DNA of 64,000 nt. Source: Tenrec ecaudatus (taxonomy: Eukaryota; Chordata; Mammalia; Afrosoricida; Tenrecidae). The notes beneath the pieces are model-generated. The model was not told the DNA's origin. It saw only the letters and a list, made by a program, of their open reading frames with translations, and searched no databases. The stretch is from positions 8,428,497 to 8,492,496 of the forward strand of contig NC_134542.1 in assembly GCF_050624435.1 (NCBI RefSeq), given 5' to 3'. Both the position numbers and the translations under genes were made by a program. Below, one piece after another: positions 1-12,299 of the stretch (position 1 is its first letter; each line of letters starts with the position of its first letter).

Positions 1-429
1 AGATAATGTATACTCTTACACTTTTTTATATACATGCTCAGAAAATACTCCGCCCACCCTGTGTTGTTCTCACTTATTTCAAGGTGGCTGCCTTCCGGGC
101 AAAGGTAAGATTGTGCAAGTGGCATGTGTCACTTTGGCAGAAGAATACAGAGCTGGCCCTGGGCTAGCTACACCAGGGTGACAGGCAGGGTTTCAGCTGA
201 CAGCTGTTCAATCAGTTGGGGACAGAGTCCAGAATGAGGGTTCCCAGAAGCAGAGACTTGATGGACCTACTGAGATGTTGAAGCTCCGTCTTCCTATTGA
301 AGGATCGATTCCATCTTTACTGATACACTGTCTGGTACTCATTAGCTGATAGGTATCCTACTAGCAAAATTAAGAAGTCAGCCAGCAAAGTTGTTTTCAA
401 ACGAGTGGAAGACATCACTCCCCAAACCA
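1..429. other. No recognised gene or repeat
   Basis: I see no open frame with protein-like content and no repeat I can name. The sequence is of mixed composition with no CpG clustering. Confidence 0.4.
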
Positions 430-475
430 AACCAGATCTATCGCTATCAGGTTGATTCCAACTCACTAAAACAAG
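430..475 (-). repeat. AfroSINE 3'-tail fragment
   Basis: This short stretch resembles the reverse complement of the AfroSINE/RTE 3' tail, with the 'gattccaactcac' core seen in many better copies in the window. It is too short and diverged to classify firmly. Confidence 0.35.
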
Positions 476-1744
476 TTAAATAACTGAGGCCTACAAATTA
501 CAAACCCAATCTAAAGTACACCTGAAAAATTATTTTAGGATGATTCTCTAAGTGTGGCTCATAGGTCCCAGGAACCCATCAGATCTGCAAGATTCTTAGT
601 TTTTTGCTGGCATCAAAATCATGTTTATAATAATACCAGTCTGTTATTTATTCTTTTTATTTATTTTTTTCCATGAGTGTTCAGTGGAATTTTCCAGAGA
701 CTACTTGATACTGTAGTAGATTAAATGCAGAAGTAGATATGATTGTCCAGATTTCTTTTACTGGGATAGATATTAAAGATTTTTGGAAAAGTGTAAAGCA
801 ATGTTATTCTTCTTAATAGTTGATTTTCTTCTGAAAATAATAGTTATTTTTGATAATTGTATGCTATTTATGTTAAAAAGTAATGAGCTAATTATTTTTA
901 CTGAATAAATAATGTACTAAATAAATTAATAAATAATTTTAAAATATTTAAAAGTTTACTTTTTATATTAAAAGTGACTGTCAATAAATATAACCGATGT
1001 GAACAAAGTTTTGATATTTGGGGTTCTTAATAAATTTAAGACTATAAATTAGTAGATCTTGAGAATGAAAGATTGTGAACACCTGTCTTAGATAAAGAAG
1101 GCATGCACTGTATATAATAACACCAATAATTTAATCTAAAAATTCAGATTATGTAAACAGTTTTTAAATGGTGTAGAAGAAGTAAAACAGTTAAGCTAAG
1201 TGACTTGTTTTCAAAAGGTAAACTCAAATGATGTGGTTTTACACTGGATGTTACCATAAGAAAATGATACATTAGAGAATTCATTGTAAAATCTACAGGT
1301 TGCTAAAAGAATCAAAATGAGACTAAATCACTTACTATAGAATGAAAAAGTAAAGAAACTATTTATTTTCCTTAAACAGAGAAAACACAGAGGTGTAAAA
1401 TATACAATGTACCAAAAAATTCATAAAAGGAAAAAAAAGTCACTGCTGTCAGGCCCATGGATATCAGAGTAGATATGGACTTCACGGAGCTTCCAGTGGC
1501 GGGTTTTGTCAGTTTTAGATCACCAGGCCCTTCTTGGAGTGCACCTCTGTTTATATCACTCAGGCACTTCAAGTAAAAAGATATACGCCATTGATAGGAC
1601 ATTACATTTTCATTTTAAGAGTATAAATAGTCAAAAAGAATCTAACTATAAAAAGCAGAAAAGACAAAATGACATTAAAAATATTAAAAGTCAAAACCTA
1701 GTAACACTGTCATGGCAGTACAAACAGCTTGATATTGATATAAA
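476..1744. other. AT-rich stretch, nothing recognised
   Basis: The interval is very AT-rich with many short A/T runs and no supportable reading frame. It may include decayed LINE sequence, but I cannot align it confidently to anything else here. Confidence 0.4.
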
Positions 1745-2206
1745 GTTGGATATATAGGCTAATGATCAGACTAGAGAACCCAGAAATAAAACAACACATC
1801 TACAGATCCTTGATTTATGTTGAAGGACTGAGACACATTAAATGGGAAAAGCGTCTTTACAACAAATGGCGCTAGAAAAATTGGATCTCTGTCTGCAAAA
1901 GAATGAAATGGAAAAACAAAAATAAAAGAATGAGATGGAGCCCGTACCTCACACCACATCCAAAAATGAACCCAAGATCGATTAAAGACTTAAATATAAC
2001 CCTAGGACTGTAAAGATCATTAATGAAAAAATAGGGGCAACTCTAAGGGCCCTAATGCATAAACACACTATCCAGCATAATGAAAGCATACTACTGAAGA
2101 CAAGTAGAGGCCTGGGACATCCTAAATACATGATATTTGCATGTATCAAAAAGATTCTCCAAAAGAGTAAAAAGAGCTCACAGATTGGGGAAATATTTTT
2201 GGCAGC

Positions 2207-2704
2207 TGTATTAGTCTGTGTTGACTATGGAAACAAATTCATAGACACTCATATGTGTATAAGAAAGAGCTTTATATGAAGAGCAATTGTACATTGAGAA
2301 ACCATCCCAGCCCAGTTCAAGTCCATAAGTTTTATATTAGCCCGTATGTCCAATGCTAGTCCATAAATTCCTCTTTAGACTCATGCAGCACATGAAATGT
2401 TGTCGATTGCAGGAAGATCACAGGTCAGTGGGTAGAAAATCTTGTGGATCCAGTGGCAGTGGAAGCATCTCAGTGTTGGCATGGGTCTCCACGAGTCTCC
2501 TCCAGTTCTCTGATTGTCTCAATAGCGGGAAAGGAAGGGCATAGAGAGAGAGTCCATCCCGCCTCCAGGGAGGAAGACAGGAGTTCTCAGAATCTTCAGG
2601 AGAAGGCCATGCCCACACAGAGGCCTCAATGGCTATATTACCTGATTGACAGACTGGACTCCACCCCTTTGCTCAAGTTGACAGGAGATTATGTAACCGC
2701 CACA
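2207..2704 (+). mobile_element. Family A solo-LTR-like element, copy 1
   Basis: It begins TGTATTAGTCTG and ends GTAACCGCCACA, matching the TGTGTTAGTC...ACTACCACA termini of the other family A copies. The interior carries the shared 'ctagactccacc'-type segment. It sits inside an old L1. No clean target duplication is visible, probably because of divergence. I infer an LTR from the TG...CA ends and from the 5-bp duplications at sister copies. Confidence 0.75.
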
Positions 2705-3243
2705 GGAGTGATATCTCAGTTAAGGGCTAATCTGGAATATCTATAGAAAACTGCAATGCCCAATAAGAAAAACATGAGTAATCCAATTTTAAAATGGGCA
2801 GAAGACATGAATAGGCAATTCATCAATGATGACATCCAGGTGGCCAATAATCATATGAAGAAATGCTAGAAATAATTTGCTAAAAGAGACATTAAAATGA
2901 CAATGAGATACCACCTTACACCATCTTTGATCCCAAAGTTAAAAACAATGAAGCAAAAGACCAAGCAGGAAATAACAAAAGCTAGAGAGGATGTGGAGGG
3001 ACTGGAGTCCTCAGGCACTGCTCGTGGGACTGCAGAACTGGACAGCCCCTATGGAAAATACTACGGTGCTTCCATAAAGGAATGGGACTAGAAATACCAG
3101 ATGACCTCGCAACCTCTCTACTTGGAATATACCTCAAAGAAATAAAGGATCAAAACACTAACACACATATGTATATCCACAATAGCAAAAAGATGGAAAC
3201 AACCAAAATGCCTGTCTGTGGAGGAGTGGATAAGTAAACTATG

Positions 3244-3860
3244 TGTGTTAGGCAGGGTTCTCTAGAGAAATGAAACCAGGACACTTATAATTTTGTATAT
3301 ATTTAAGAGGATATGTTTATACACCAAGAAGGAATATAATCGCTAATTAGTCCACACAGCAGTATAGGGGGTTCAGTTCAAAAGTCCTTCAACTCATGTA
3401 GGTTTCCGGGTCCAAGGCCAAGGAAGCAGACAGCAGAATCCTCCCTCTGGCAAGGCAAGCAGAGTTTGCCCACAGGCAGCAAACAGCAGGGCGGGTCACC
3501 AACAGGCCTGGATGGGGTATCGAATGCAAGCAATGCAAGGTGACAGGATCCACCAGCCTCAAGCTCAAGCAATGTACGCACCGGCAGTGTGGCTAAGCAG
3601 GTCTCAAAGGAGCCTCAAGCTCTAGGGACAGGATCCACAGGTTGGCCTGGCCCACAGGTAGTGTAGCTCACAGGTTGAGGCAGAGAACTAACTAACACTG
3701 CAGCACACGCCAATCAAGAGGAATCTCCAATCTGGAGAGCAAGAGAGTGGGGGCGGGTCCTGCAGAGCCATTTATCTCTTTGCCCTCCTATCAAACTGTC
3801 ACCCGATAAATCCCACAGGTCCTTATTGGCCAGGATGACACAATAAACCTAACTAACATA
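3244..3860 (+). mobile_element. Family B solo-LTR-like element, copy 1
   Basis: The element starts TGTGTTAGGCAGGG and ends near CTAACTAACATA. The flanks are CTATG on the left and CTCTG on the right. Removing the insertion with one duplicate restores a continuous L1 sequence (aaactatggtacat). This supports a 5-bp target duplication and LTR-type integration. No coding capacity is seen. Confidence 0.75.
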
Positions 3861-3892
3861 CTCTGGTACATACATACAATGAAATGTTGTTG

Positions 3893-4262
3893 TTGACAGT
3901 AGCTGTTTGCTGTTGAGTAAGTTCCGACTCATAGCGACCCTGTGTACAACAGAACAAACCACTGCCCCACCTTGTGCCATGCTTATAATTGTCCCTGTGA
4001 TTGAGCCCATTTCTACAGACACTGTGTCAATCTATTTAGTCAAGGACCTTCCTTTTTCACTGATCCACTGCTTTCCCAAGCATGATGTTCTTCTCTAGGG
4101 ACTTGTCTCTTCTGACAACATGCACAAAAACCATGAGACAAAATATTGGCATCCATGTCTCTAAGGAGCCTTCTGGCCGTATTCTTTCCAAACAAAGTTG
4201 TTTGTTCATTACTATTCTTGTCAAGCACCGTCGTTCAAATGTTTTTACTCTTCTTACAACAA
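3893..4262 (-). mobile_element. RTE-class LINE 3' end
   Basis: On the minus strand this reads as the C-terminal part of an RTE reverse-transcriptase ORF followed by the 3' tail shared with AfroSINEs ('gactcatagcgaccc' on the plus strand). The same stretch recurs on the plus strand at 18.57-18.88 and 22.97-23.26 kb. The frame is broken. RTE LINEs are the presumed source of the machinery that mobilises AfroSINEs. Confidence 0.75.
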
Positions 4263-4726
4263 GAGACACCCATACAGCTACACCCAGATAGAGACACACA
4301 CAAATATACACAGGGCAGGGGAAAAAATGAACCATAGAGATTTTGGAGAGTTCATTTGATCATTTTAGATTTGGTAGATTTCTCAATGGATATTCAGTGA
4401 AGTTATTAACTAAGAAACTCACAACTATTTTCGTACCTAAGCACTAATGATATGCTATTTATTTCTTTGCATTATTTTAAGGGGAGGCCTTGGGAATAAA
4501 AGAAAAAAAATATGTTAAAAGTCATATGAGCAACTTTCATTGAGCAAATTTCAACAAGATGGAAATTAAAATTCACAATACCTGTATTTTAAAAGTAAAA
4601 TCTAAGGCAAGTAGACAAATCTTCCATGAATGTTATAAAGCCTTTTACTTTCTATCTTTAATCATAAAGCTTATTTTTAAAAAGGAACAAAGATAGACAG
4701 ATTCCAAGTTTAGGAAAAGGGGGTAG
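4263..4726. other. AT-rich intergenic stretch, nothing recognised
   Basis: AT-rich sequence between the RTE fragment and an LTR-A copy. No coding frame or named repeat is seen. Confidence 0.4.
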
Positions 4727-5332
4727 AGTGTTAGTCTGGGTAGACTGGAGAAACAAATCCATAGGAACTAATAAGTGTATACGAGAGAGTTTTATATAAA
4801 GGGTAAGTGTACATCAAGAAAACATCCCAGCCCAGTCCAGATTAAACCCATAAGTCTGATATTAGCCCAAATGTATGATAATTGACCCTGTGATTGAGCC
4901 TATTACTACTATAAAGTCCTCTTCATATTCATGAAACACACGCAATGACGCCAAATGCAGGATGATCACAGGCTAGTGGGTAGAAAGTCTTTGGATCTAG
5001 TGGCGTTGTAAGCATCTCAGCACTGGCAGGAGTCTCTGTGACTTCTCCGCCTTCAGAGGTCTGGTTGCATCAGGGTAGGTCCATGTGGCTTCTCCAGCTC
5101 AGGGCACTAGCATAATTCCGTGTGTCTTGTCAGCTGCAATGTCTCCCAGGGAGTGAGTTCAGAGAGAGTGTATCTTCTGCCTCCAAGGAGGAAATCCCAG
5201 AGTTCCCAGAATCCTCAGGAAAAGGCCATGTCCACACAGAGGCCTCACTGGCTATGACTCGAATGACAAACTAGACTCTACCCCTTCACTCTTAATCCTT
5301 TCAAATTGACACTGGATTAGGTAACTACCACA
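4727..5332 (+). mobile_element. Family A solo-LTR-like element, copy 2
   Basis: This copy of about 606 bp is flanked by the 5-bp direct repeat GGTAG (4722-4726 and 5333-5337). The ends are (ag)TGTTAGTCTGGG and CTACCACA. It is one of the longest family A copies and keeps the segment 'cagggtaggtccatgtggct' that shorter copies lack. Confidence 0.8.
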
Positions 5333-5474
5333 GGTAGGATAGATCAATTCTAATGCTTAGCCTTAAAAACACAAAAAAAACATACCACATATTTGGCCCT
5401 GAATTAATCTAAATAAACAACAATCAAAAGAAAATGAACAGGTTACACTCTCTGTCTATGAAAAAATGTTACTT

Positions 5475-6101
5475 GTGATAGGTTGAGTGTGCCAACGAGC
5501 CCTCCACAGGAGCACGTGGCAGAGTTTACTCAGGTCACAACTTGATTGGAGGGAGACCAAGATAAATGCTTTCCAAGGCCAGCATCCTGTCTCTCTTTCT
5601 CCTTGGTGATCCAACCAGCATGCTGCAGCTTGTTCTTTGCCTCAACTGTGTGCTGCACTATCTGTGGGCTGAGCCATCGTGTGGATTGTCACCTTGCTGT
5701 GCATAATGAGAGATGGAGGCTTCTTCAAGACCTGCTTTGCCACACTGCTGGTGGACCGTGTTGCTGTGCATACATCGCTAGAGCGTGAGACCCCACTGAG
5801 GCCTGTTCAGTATGCTCAGGCACTGCTGGCTGTTGCTGCATTGTTTGTTGCCTGTGACCGCCTCTGCCTATCTTGCCTGAAGGCAGACTGCTGTCTGCTT
5901 CCTTGACCTTGGACCAGCAGTCTCTGTGAGTTCAAGGATCTTCAGTATATAAACTGTTGCAAGAAAGTGAGTTGAACTGAATCCTCTGTAGTACAATGTA
6001 GACTAACCATTATATGCCTTCTCACTGTATAAACCTATCCTTTCATATATATAGTCATAAGTGTCTTGGTTTTGTTTCTCTAGAGAACCCTGCCTAACAC
6101 A
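5475..6101 (-). mobile_element. Family B solo-LTR-like element, copy 2 (inverted)
   Basis: The right edge reads 'ctctagagaaccctgcctaacaca', the reverse complement of the family B start. The left edge resembles the reversed family B end ('gtgtgccaac'). The interior is diverged from copy 1 but collinear. The target duplication is not clear. Confidence 0.65.
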
Positions 6102-8280
6102 CCGTTCCTCACTCATGGTAATTGGTATTATGAGAAAATGGAAGATGGCCACATCAAATCACAGGAGAGAGGATGAGTGCACCATTACATAGATGTCAAA
6201 TTACAAGGGTCCATACCTGCTAAACCACTGAGCATCCTGGCCCGGTCAAGTTGACTGGTAAACTGGCTATCAAAGCTAGTGTTGCCTTTCCTTCTTATCT
6301 CAGTCAGTATCCCTTACTGTCAGACAGATGTCACTAATGTGCAAAGTGGCTGGACAGGGGATTAATTACTGTTGTTGTAATTAAAGAATGTCAGATAATA
6401 AGATCATTGATAATTGAGGAGGAGGTGTACAATAAAGTCAGATTTTAAAATCAAAAGATAGAGTTCTAGAATAAACTTCCTTAAAGATTTAGAAGTTTTT
6501 TAGACTTTGAGTTTTAGCTTCAAGATTTAAAGAGCTAAAAAATGAATTAAAGAGCTTCTGTTGGGAGCCATCCTAGCCATGCTGTCTAGCAAAGCTCCAG
6601 CCTGGTGGAAGAAGCATGTGCAGAGCAGAGCTTCCCAGGGAGGGTCTCCAACATCCCTCAAATATTTGCTGTTGTTTAATCCATTCTTGAGAATTTTGTG
6701 CATTGTCATGTTTACTGCACCTGGAGTGGGTGTGAGGGCAGTCTTGTGAAGTACGAATGAAACCAGATCTAAAACTTGCTTCAATATGATGGGGCTTTCC
6801 TTAACTGAGGCATTGGAGAGGCTTAGACAGCGAGACATCTTTGGGAATTCTGAGAAGGATATGTGGGAATTGAGTGAGGAAGAAACCCCAAAGTTGAGGT
6901 CAGAGGAGAAAATGAAACCCACCAAAAAACCCTGGATTTCATTTAGATTAGGCAGTGGGGGACTCTTTTGGCCTCCCCGATATAGAGAGGACTTTATAGA
7001 CTGCCTCTCCCAACTGACGCCCCTTTACCTTGGACAGGGCTTACAAAGAAGGAGAGAGAATGGTTCACATTAATAAAAACCACATAAAAGGGGAAACACT
7101 ATGTCTTTGGCAAAGAATCAGACGGTTTGGCCTCATGGTGCCTCAGGAGTACAAAAAATAAAGAGAGACATGGGTAGACTATGGAACAGTAACCATAAGA
7201 GAGCTAATAAATATTTGAGAAGCATTTAACTCTGCTTGTAGATATTTTTAGAATAAGGCAGGCTTTGAAGTAGCACATGAAGTAGTTTCATTATGTTAAT
7301 TTAGTCAGCCAGGAAAGAAACACTGTGAGCAAAAAATAGGGCAGTGAGTAGGATATGAATCTAACCACATTTTCTGAACACCTCAGTCAAGAAGAGCATG
7401 TAACTTATAACACAAACAGCACAGGAAGAAAGAACCAGGAAGAAGACAGAAAGTGGTTGAAAAAGTACAGTGTATAATAAAAAATATAAAAAATATAAAG
7501 TGTATAATAAAAAAATTATCTGGTTTTAATGGAAACAATAAGGGTGATTTTGGAGTTAATCATAAAGCATTGTTTTTATGTAGTGGTCTGCAAAACTTTT
7601 TATGGTATAAATGAAGCTATTTGGAAGAACTCAGCAGAGACTGCTTCCACCAGATCATCTCTCGTGTCTGTCTTGTCTGTGTTCGCCGACTCCACGCCTC
7701 CTTCAGGTATCCAGTTCACCCCCCTCGGAGCTGGACTCCGACAAGCTTCAAGCTTGTCACCCCCATCCTTACAGTAAGAAAACAGCTGGACAAACCAAAA
7801 TAGATGACTTTCCTTGTTCACATCTGAGAATTGCTATCACCAGGTAAATTGTCACTCTGAATTCCACAGAGACAGGTCACTACAGAGATCATTTGGCCGT
7901 GATCAGAAGCCTTGGGAGCTACAACCTGGTGTTGTTAGATTGCTTTGAATCTGTGCCAAACTCACTGTCAGCAAGTCAACTCTGGCTTACAGAGACCGCA
8001 GGGGAGAAGAGGAGAGAAATGGTATTTCCAGAGCTTTACCTACCAAATGCCTCTTCTCCAAGGGAAAGCAAAGCCGTACCAGACATGGATAAGGGCAGTT
8101 ATCCAACTTCAGCCACTCTGGCCTTGCTGTCTCAACCAAGGGGCGAGACTCAGGAGGGAACAGCTAAGAATCCTCGTGAAGCTTCCAGCAGAGACACAAA
8201 CCCTCTAGGAGATTGGGATTTCATCTTAAATTGATACAAGGCCCTCCCTCCCCCACATCTCATCACTCCAGGGGATTCCT
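6102..8280. other. No recognised gene; unclassified sequence
   Basis: Several short open frames occur (for example 6786-7073), but none resembles a known protein or shows splice-bounded structure. The 6.5-7.1 kb part could be an old unclassified repeat. Nothing can be supported. Confidence 0.4.
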
Positions 8281-8287
8281 ATAGATA

Positions 8288-8301
8288 AGATATATATAAT
8301 G

Positions 8302-8354
<53 letters not shown>
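8288..8354. repeat. (AT)n microsatellite
   Basis: A nearly pure run of alternating TA of about 65 bp. Confidence 0.95.
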
Positions 8355-8355
<1 letters not shown>

Positions 8356-8469
8356 CAAGACGCAGATTGTGTTTATGGGGTTCTTAAAGAAACCCAAAGG
8401 AAGCAGGGTAGCCAAAAATAAGAACGCTAGAAGTCTGGTATTTCAAATATGAGCAGAGTCACCTACAGT

Positions 8470-8800
8470 GAACAGGTTTCAGCAGAGCTTCCAGATTAAG
8501 AACAGGCTATGAAGAAGCAATAGGCTGTCCACTTTGGAGGAATTAGTTGCTGACACATCAAAACATTGTCTGATACCGAAGGTCAGTTGAATAGAAATAG
8601 AATATTGCAGAGACAGTGCTGGAAGATGACCCCTTCGGGCGACAGGGCACCCCAAATCTGGCTGAGGAAGAGCTGCCTTCCAAAGTAGTCTTGACCATGA
8701 TGATGGGCATAGAGTAAAGCCTGTGGGCATACAGTCGTCGCGACCTTCATTTGCTGATGGGACACAACTCAGAAGAAACAGCTGCAAAGTAACATTTATT
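8470..8800 (+). mobile_element. RTE-class LINE, 5' region fragment
   Basis: The sequence begins with the 'caggtttcagcagagcttcc' motif shared with the second SINE type in this window. It continues into what I recognise as the 5' part of the afrotherian RTE LINE (around 'tgctggaagatgaccccttc' and 'cagaagaaacagctgcaaa'). It is broken by stops. The 3' body is absent. Confidence 0.55.
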
Positions 8801-9126
8801 TTGGTGCCTCAACTACTAAACTTGTTTCTGGGTAGGATTTGATCTTCTGATTCCAAAACTGGCACCAGTTTCCGCTACCAGCTCTGGTTTTTGAGATACA
8901 GAGCTCATGCATGCTGGCTTGACTGACAGTAGTTTGTGTTGGACTAAATATTTAGGTCAAGTTATATTCCCCTCGGTGTCCTTTGCTCCACAGATATATT
9001 TCAACAGTGAAAATTCCATGAACTTGGAATTTTCCCCGAGTATCACTTCATCTTTATCAGGAACTGGAAACAGGCAGTTCTAATTTGTTGTTTTAAAAAG
9101 GAGCCAGACACTAGAGTGACGGTACA
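8801..9126. other. Nothing recognised
   Basis: Unique-looking intergenic DNA with no supportable gene. Confidence 0.4.
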
Positions 9127-9333
9127 ATAAATAAGGAGTCCTGATGGTGCACTCAATTGTATATTTGACTGCTAACCACAAGATCAGCTATTGAAGTCTG
9201 CCAACCACTGCACAAGAGAAAGGTCAGACTTTCTAATCCCATAAAGATGTATAGCCTCAGAAACTCACAGAATTCCACTCTGTCCTGTTGGGTCTCTACG
9301 ACTTGTGATTGACTGACTAGTAGTGAGTTTGGT
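9127..9333 (+). mobile_element. AfroSINE
   Basis: The order of landmarks is that of an AfroSINE: 'gagtcctgatggtgca' head, 'gactgctaaccacaagatcag', 'cactctgtcctgttgggt', then the 'cgacttgtgattgactgac' tail. This is a tRNA-derived short element presumably mobilised by RTE. Confidence 0.75.
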
Positions 9334-9378
9334 AAAATAAATAGAATTTCAAATGTTATGAAACCCAAAATACGTATG

Positions 9379-9878
9379 TCTGGTAACTACATAATCTGTC
9401 AATTTGCAAAGGAGTGGAGTCTAGCCTGTCAATCAGGTCATGGCCAATGAGGCCTCTGTGTGGGCATAGCCTTTTCCTGAGGATGCTGGGAACTCCTGTC
9501 TTCCTCCCTGGAGGTGAGATACACACACATTTGCTTCGAGACATTTCTGATGACAGAGTCAGATCCCTGGAGCTGGAGGAGCCATGTGGAGACCCACGCT
9601 AGTGCTGAGATGCTTCCACCACCACTGGATCCACAAGACTTTCCACCCACTAGCCTGTGATCTTCCTCAATTCGACATCATTGCATGTGCTGTGTGAGTC
9701 TGAAGAGGAATTTATAGACTGTATCAGACATATGGGCTAATATTGGACTTATGGACTTGATCTGGACTAAGCTGGGGTGTTTTCTTAATATACAATTACT
9801 CTTTGATATAAAGCCCTTTCTAATACACATATGAGTGCCTCTGGGTTTGTTTCTCTCTAGTCAACCCAGACTGATACA
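9379..9878 (-). mobile_element. Family A solo-LTR-like element, copy 3 (inverted)
   Basis: Flanked by the 5-bp direct repeat GTATG (9374-9378 and 9879-9883). The ends are the reverse complements of the family A termini (GGTAACTACATAATC and CCAGACTGATACA). The 5-bp duplication is typical of LTR retroelement integration. Confidence 0.8.
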
Positions 9879-9883
9879 GTATG

Positions 9884-10287
9884 TCAGAGTTCAAACTACT
9901 TTATTAAAATGAAAACTTTTCAGTCTTGTTATGAAATGGCACAAAGTCTCCAAATATGCACAGAAACTCTTACGAGGTAAGTTAAAATTTTTCTTATAAA
10001 GAAGCTTGAAGTCTACTTCAATTCTGAAAATTTTAACACAAATTATTCACTGACTTCTATGTATTAAAATGTATTCTGAAATGTTTATTGCATAATTTGA
10101 AGAAGGAAAATTTAGATCTTTAAAGTATTTGTGAAAATTGCTGTGAAGTCTAATTTTCATCCCTCTAAATTTCCCTCACACCTTTTCAGTGTTCCTTTTT
10201 TTATCGTGCACTCTTCTCAAGCCGTGTTCTGGCTTCCCCGTCTCCAACTTGTATTCTCCGTATCTATGTAGTAGCCTGTTGTAACAA
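9884..10287. other. Nothing recognised
   Basis: AT-rich sequence without a supportable gene or repeat call. Confidence 0.4.
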
Positions 10288-10446
10288 AAAGAAAAACCCA
10301 CCGCCATCTAATCAATTCTAATGCACGGCGCCCCTATAGAACAGTTAAGGACCGCCCCTCGGGGTTTCAAAACGATTACATCATTTAAAGGGTACAGAGT
10401 TATTGATGGGTTTGAACCACTAAGCTTCGACAAAAATCTCGAGTTC
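10288..10446 (-). mobile_element. AfroSINE, interrupted by L1
   Basis: The tail 'ccaccgccatctaatcaattc' is at the left and the reversed body 'gggtttgaaccactaagc' at the right. The element ends at the target site of the adjacent L1 insertion, so the L1 appears to have landed in or beside it. Confidence 0.65.
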
Positions 10447-12284
10447 GGTCTGTCTGAATAGGACAGGCTGGATGAACTATCTGGAGGAAAAACAACAGGA
10501 CTGACAGTTCCGGGGGGACTTGGGGTGGGGGGGTAGGGGGGATAAGGAAGTGGTGTTAACAAACCCAGGGACAAGGGAAAAACATGGGACCCCAAATGGT
10601 AGAGAGGGGGGAGTGGCAGGCCTGGTGGGAAATGATCAAGGGTAAGGTTGCTTAGAGAAGAGGTATACTCTAGCCCAGGTGGCGATGAAGCATGGTAGTA
10701 GGGCAGGAGGAAAGTCAAGGGAGATGGAGGAAAGAGCTAGGAGTCAAAGGGCATTCATGGAGGTCTAGACAAAGACATGTACATGCAAATATATATAGGA
10801 GGATGGGGAAATAGATCTATGTGTCTATATTTATAGGTCAAGTACTAAGGTGGCGGAAGGACCTTGGGCCTCTACTCAAACACTCCCTCAATGCATGAAT
10901 ACCTTCTTTTATTAAATTGGAACTCTATGATACTCACTCTCCCGACACAACGGCTGGAGCCAAAGTGGGTGAACAAGTAAATGTGGTGAAGAAAGCTGAT
11001 GGTGCCCGGCTATCAAAAGAGATAGTGACTGGGGTCTTAAAGGCTTGAAGTTAAACAAGCGGCCATCTAGCTCAGAAGCAACAAAGTCCACATGGAAGAA
11101 CACACCAGCCTGTGTGATCGAGTGGTCCCAAAGGGATCAATTACCAGGCATCAAAGAACAAAAAATCATATCATTGACTGCACACCTCCATGATAGGATC
11201 GCTGAAGACAAATGGGTGCATAAGCAAATGTGAAGAAAGCTGATGGTGCCCGGCTATCAAAAGAGATAGTGTCTGGGGTCTTAAAGGCTTGAAATTAAAC
11301 AAGTGGCCATCTAGCTCAGAAGCAAATAAGCCCACATGGAAGAAGCACACCGGCCAGTGCGATCATGAGGTGCCCAAGGGACCAGGTATAAGGCATCATG
11401 CAAAAAAAAAAAAAAGATAAAAGTGTGTGTATGTATGTGTATATGTATATATGTATGTGTATGTATGTATATATATACATATCATATTAAGTGAAGGGGG
11501 AAGTGCAGAGTGGAGACCCAAGGCCCAAGTGTCGACCAATGGAGATCCCCTCATAGAGGGGTTTAGGAGAGGAGATGGGTTAATTAGGGTGTGAGGTAGT
11601 ATCGATGAAGAACACAGCTTTCCCCCAGATCCTGGATGCTTCCTCCCCCCAACTACCATGATCCGAATTCTACCTTGCAGGGCTGGATAGGACAGAGGCT
11701 GTACACTGGTGCATATGAGGGTTGGAGGTACAGGGAATCCAGGGTGGATGATACCTTCAGGACCAAGGGTGTGAGGGGCGATGCTGGGAGAGTGGAGGGT
11801 GAGTGGGTTGGAAAGGTGGAACTGATTACAAGGATCCACATGTGACCTCTTCCCTGGGAGAGGGACAGCAGAGAAGGGGGGAAGGGAGACTGTGGATAGG
11901 GCAAGATATGACAAAATAACGATGTATAAATTACCAAGGGCACATGAGGGAGGGGGGAATGGGGAGGGAGGGAAAAAAAAAGAGGACCTGATGCAAGGGG
12001 CTTAAGTGGAGAGCAAATGCCTTGAGAATGATTGGGGCAGGGAATGTATGCATGTGCTTTATACAATTGATGTATGTATATGTATGGATTGTGGTAAGAG
12101 TTGTTTGAGTCCCTAATAAAATGTAAAAAAGAAAAGAGAAAAAAATGATTAGGGCAAAGAATGTACAGATGTGCTTTATACAATTGATGTATGTATATGT
12201 ATGAACTGTAAAAAGAATTGTATGAGCCCCAATAAATTGTTAAAATAAAATAAATAAAAGAAAGAAAAAAAGAGAGAAAGAAAA
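10447..12284 (+). mobile_element. Young 5'-truncated L1 (3'UTR only)
   Basis: A truncated L1 made only of 3'UTR, nearly identical to the 3'UTR of the full-length element at 29988-39032 but inverted relative to it. The 15-bp target duplication AAAAATCTCGAGTTC is perfect (10432-10446 and 12285-12299). The 3' end carries two tandem units of about 115 bp, each with an AATAAA signal, as in the full-length element, followed by an A-rich tail. Long frames on its antisense strand are not genes. Confidence 0.9.
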
Positions 12285-12299
12285 AAAAATCTCGAGTTC

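Larger units (their letters stand above)
1745..3892 (+). mobile_element. Old L1 ORF2 3' region, split by two LTR-like insertions
   Basis: Three blocks (about 1745-2206, 2705-3243 and 3861-3892) read as consecutive pieces of the 3' half of L1 ORF2. Recognisable parts are the 'attaaagacttaaatataa' region, 'atgagataccacctta', and the 'ggtacatacatacaatg' region near the end. The frame is broken by stops and indels, so the copy is dead and old. Element A (2207-2704) and element B (3244-3860) interrupt it, which dates them as younger than this L1. A minus-strand RTE/SINE tail abuts its right end. Confidence 0.75.

Noticed and set aside
6786..7073. 95-codon plus-strand frame, and an overlapping 132-codon minus-strand frame at 6527-6925
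   Set aside because: Two opposite open frames over the same bases, no homology recognised and no splice or start context favouring either.
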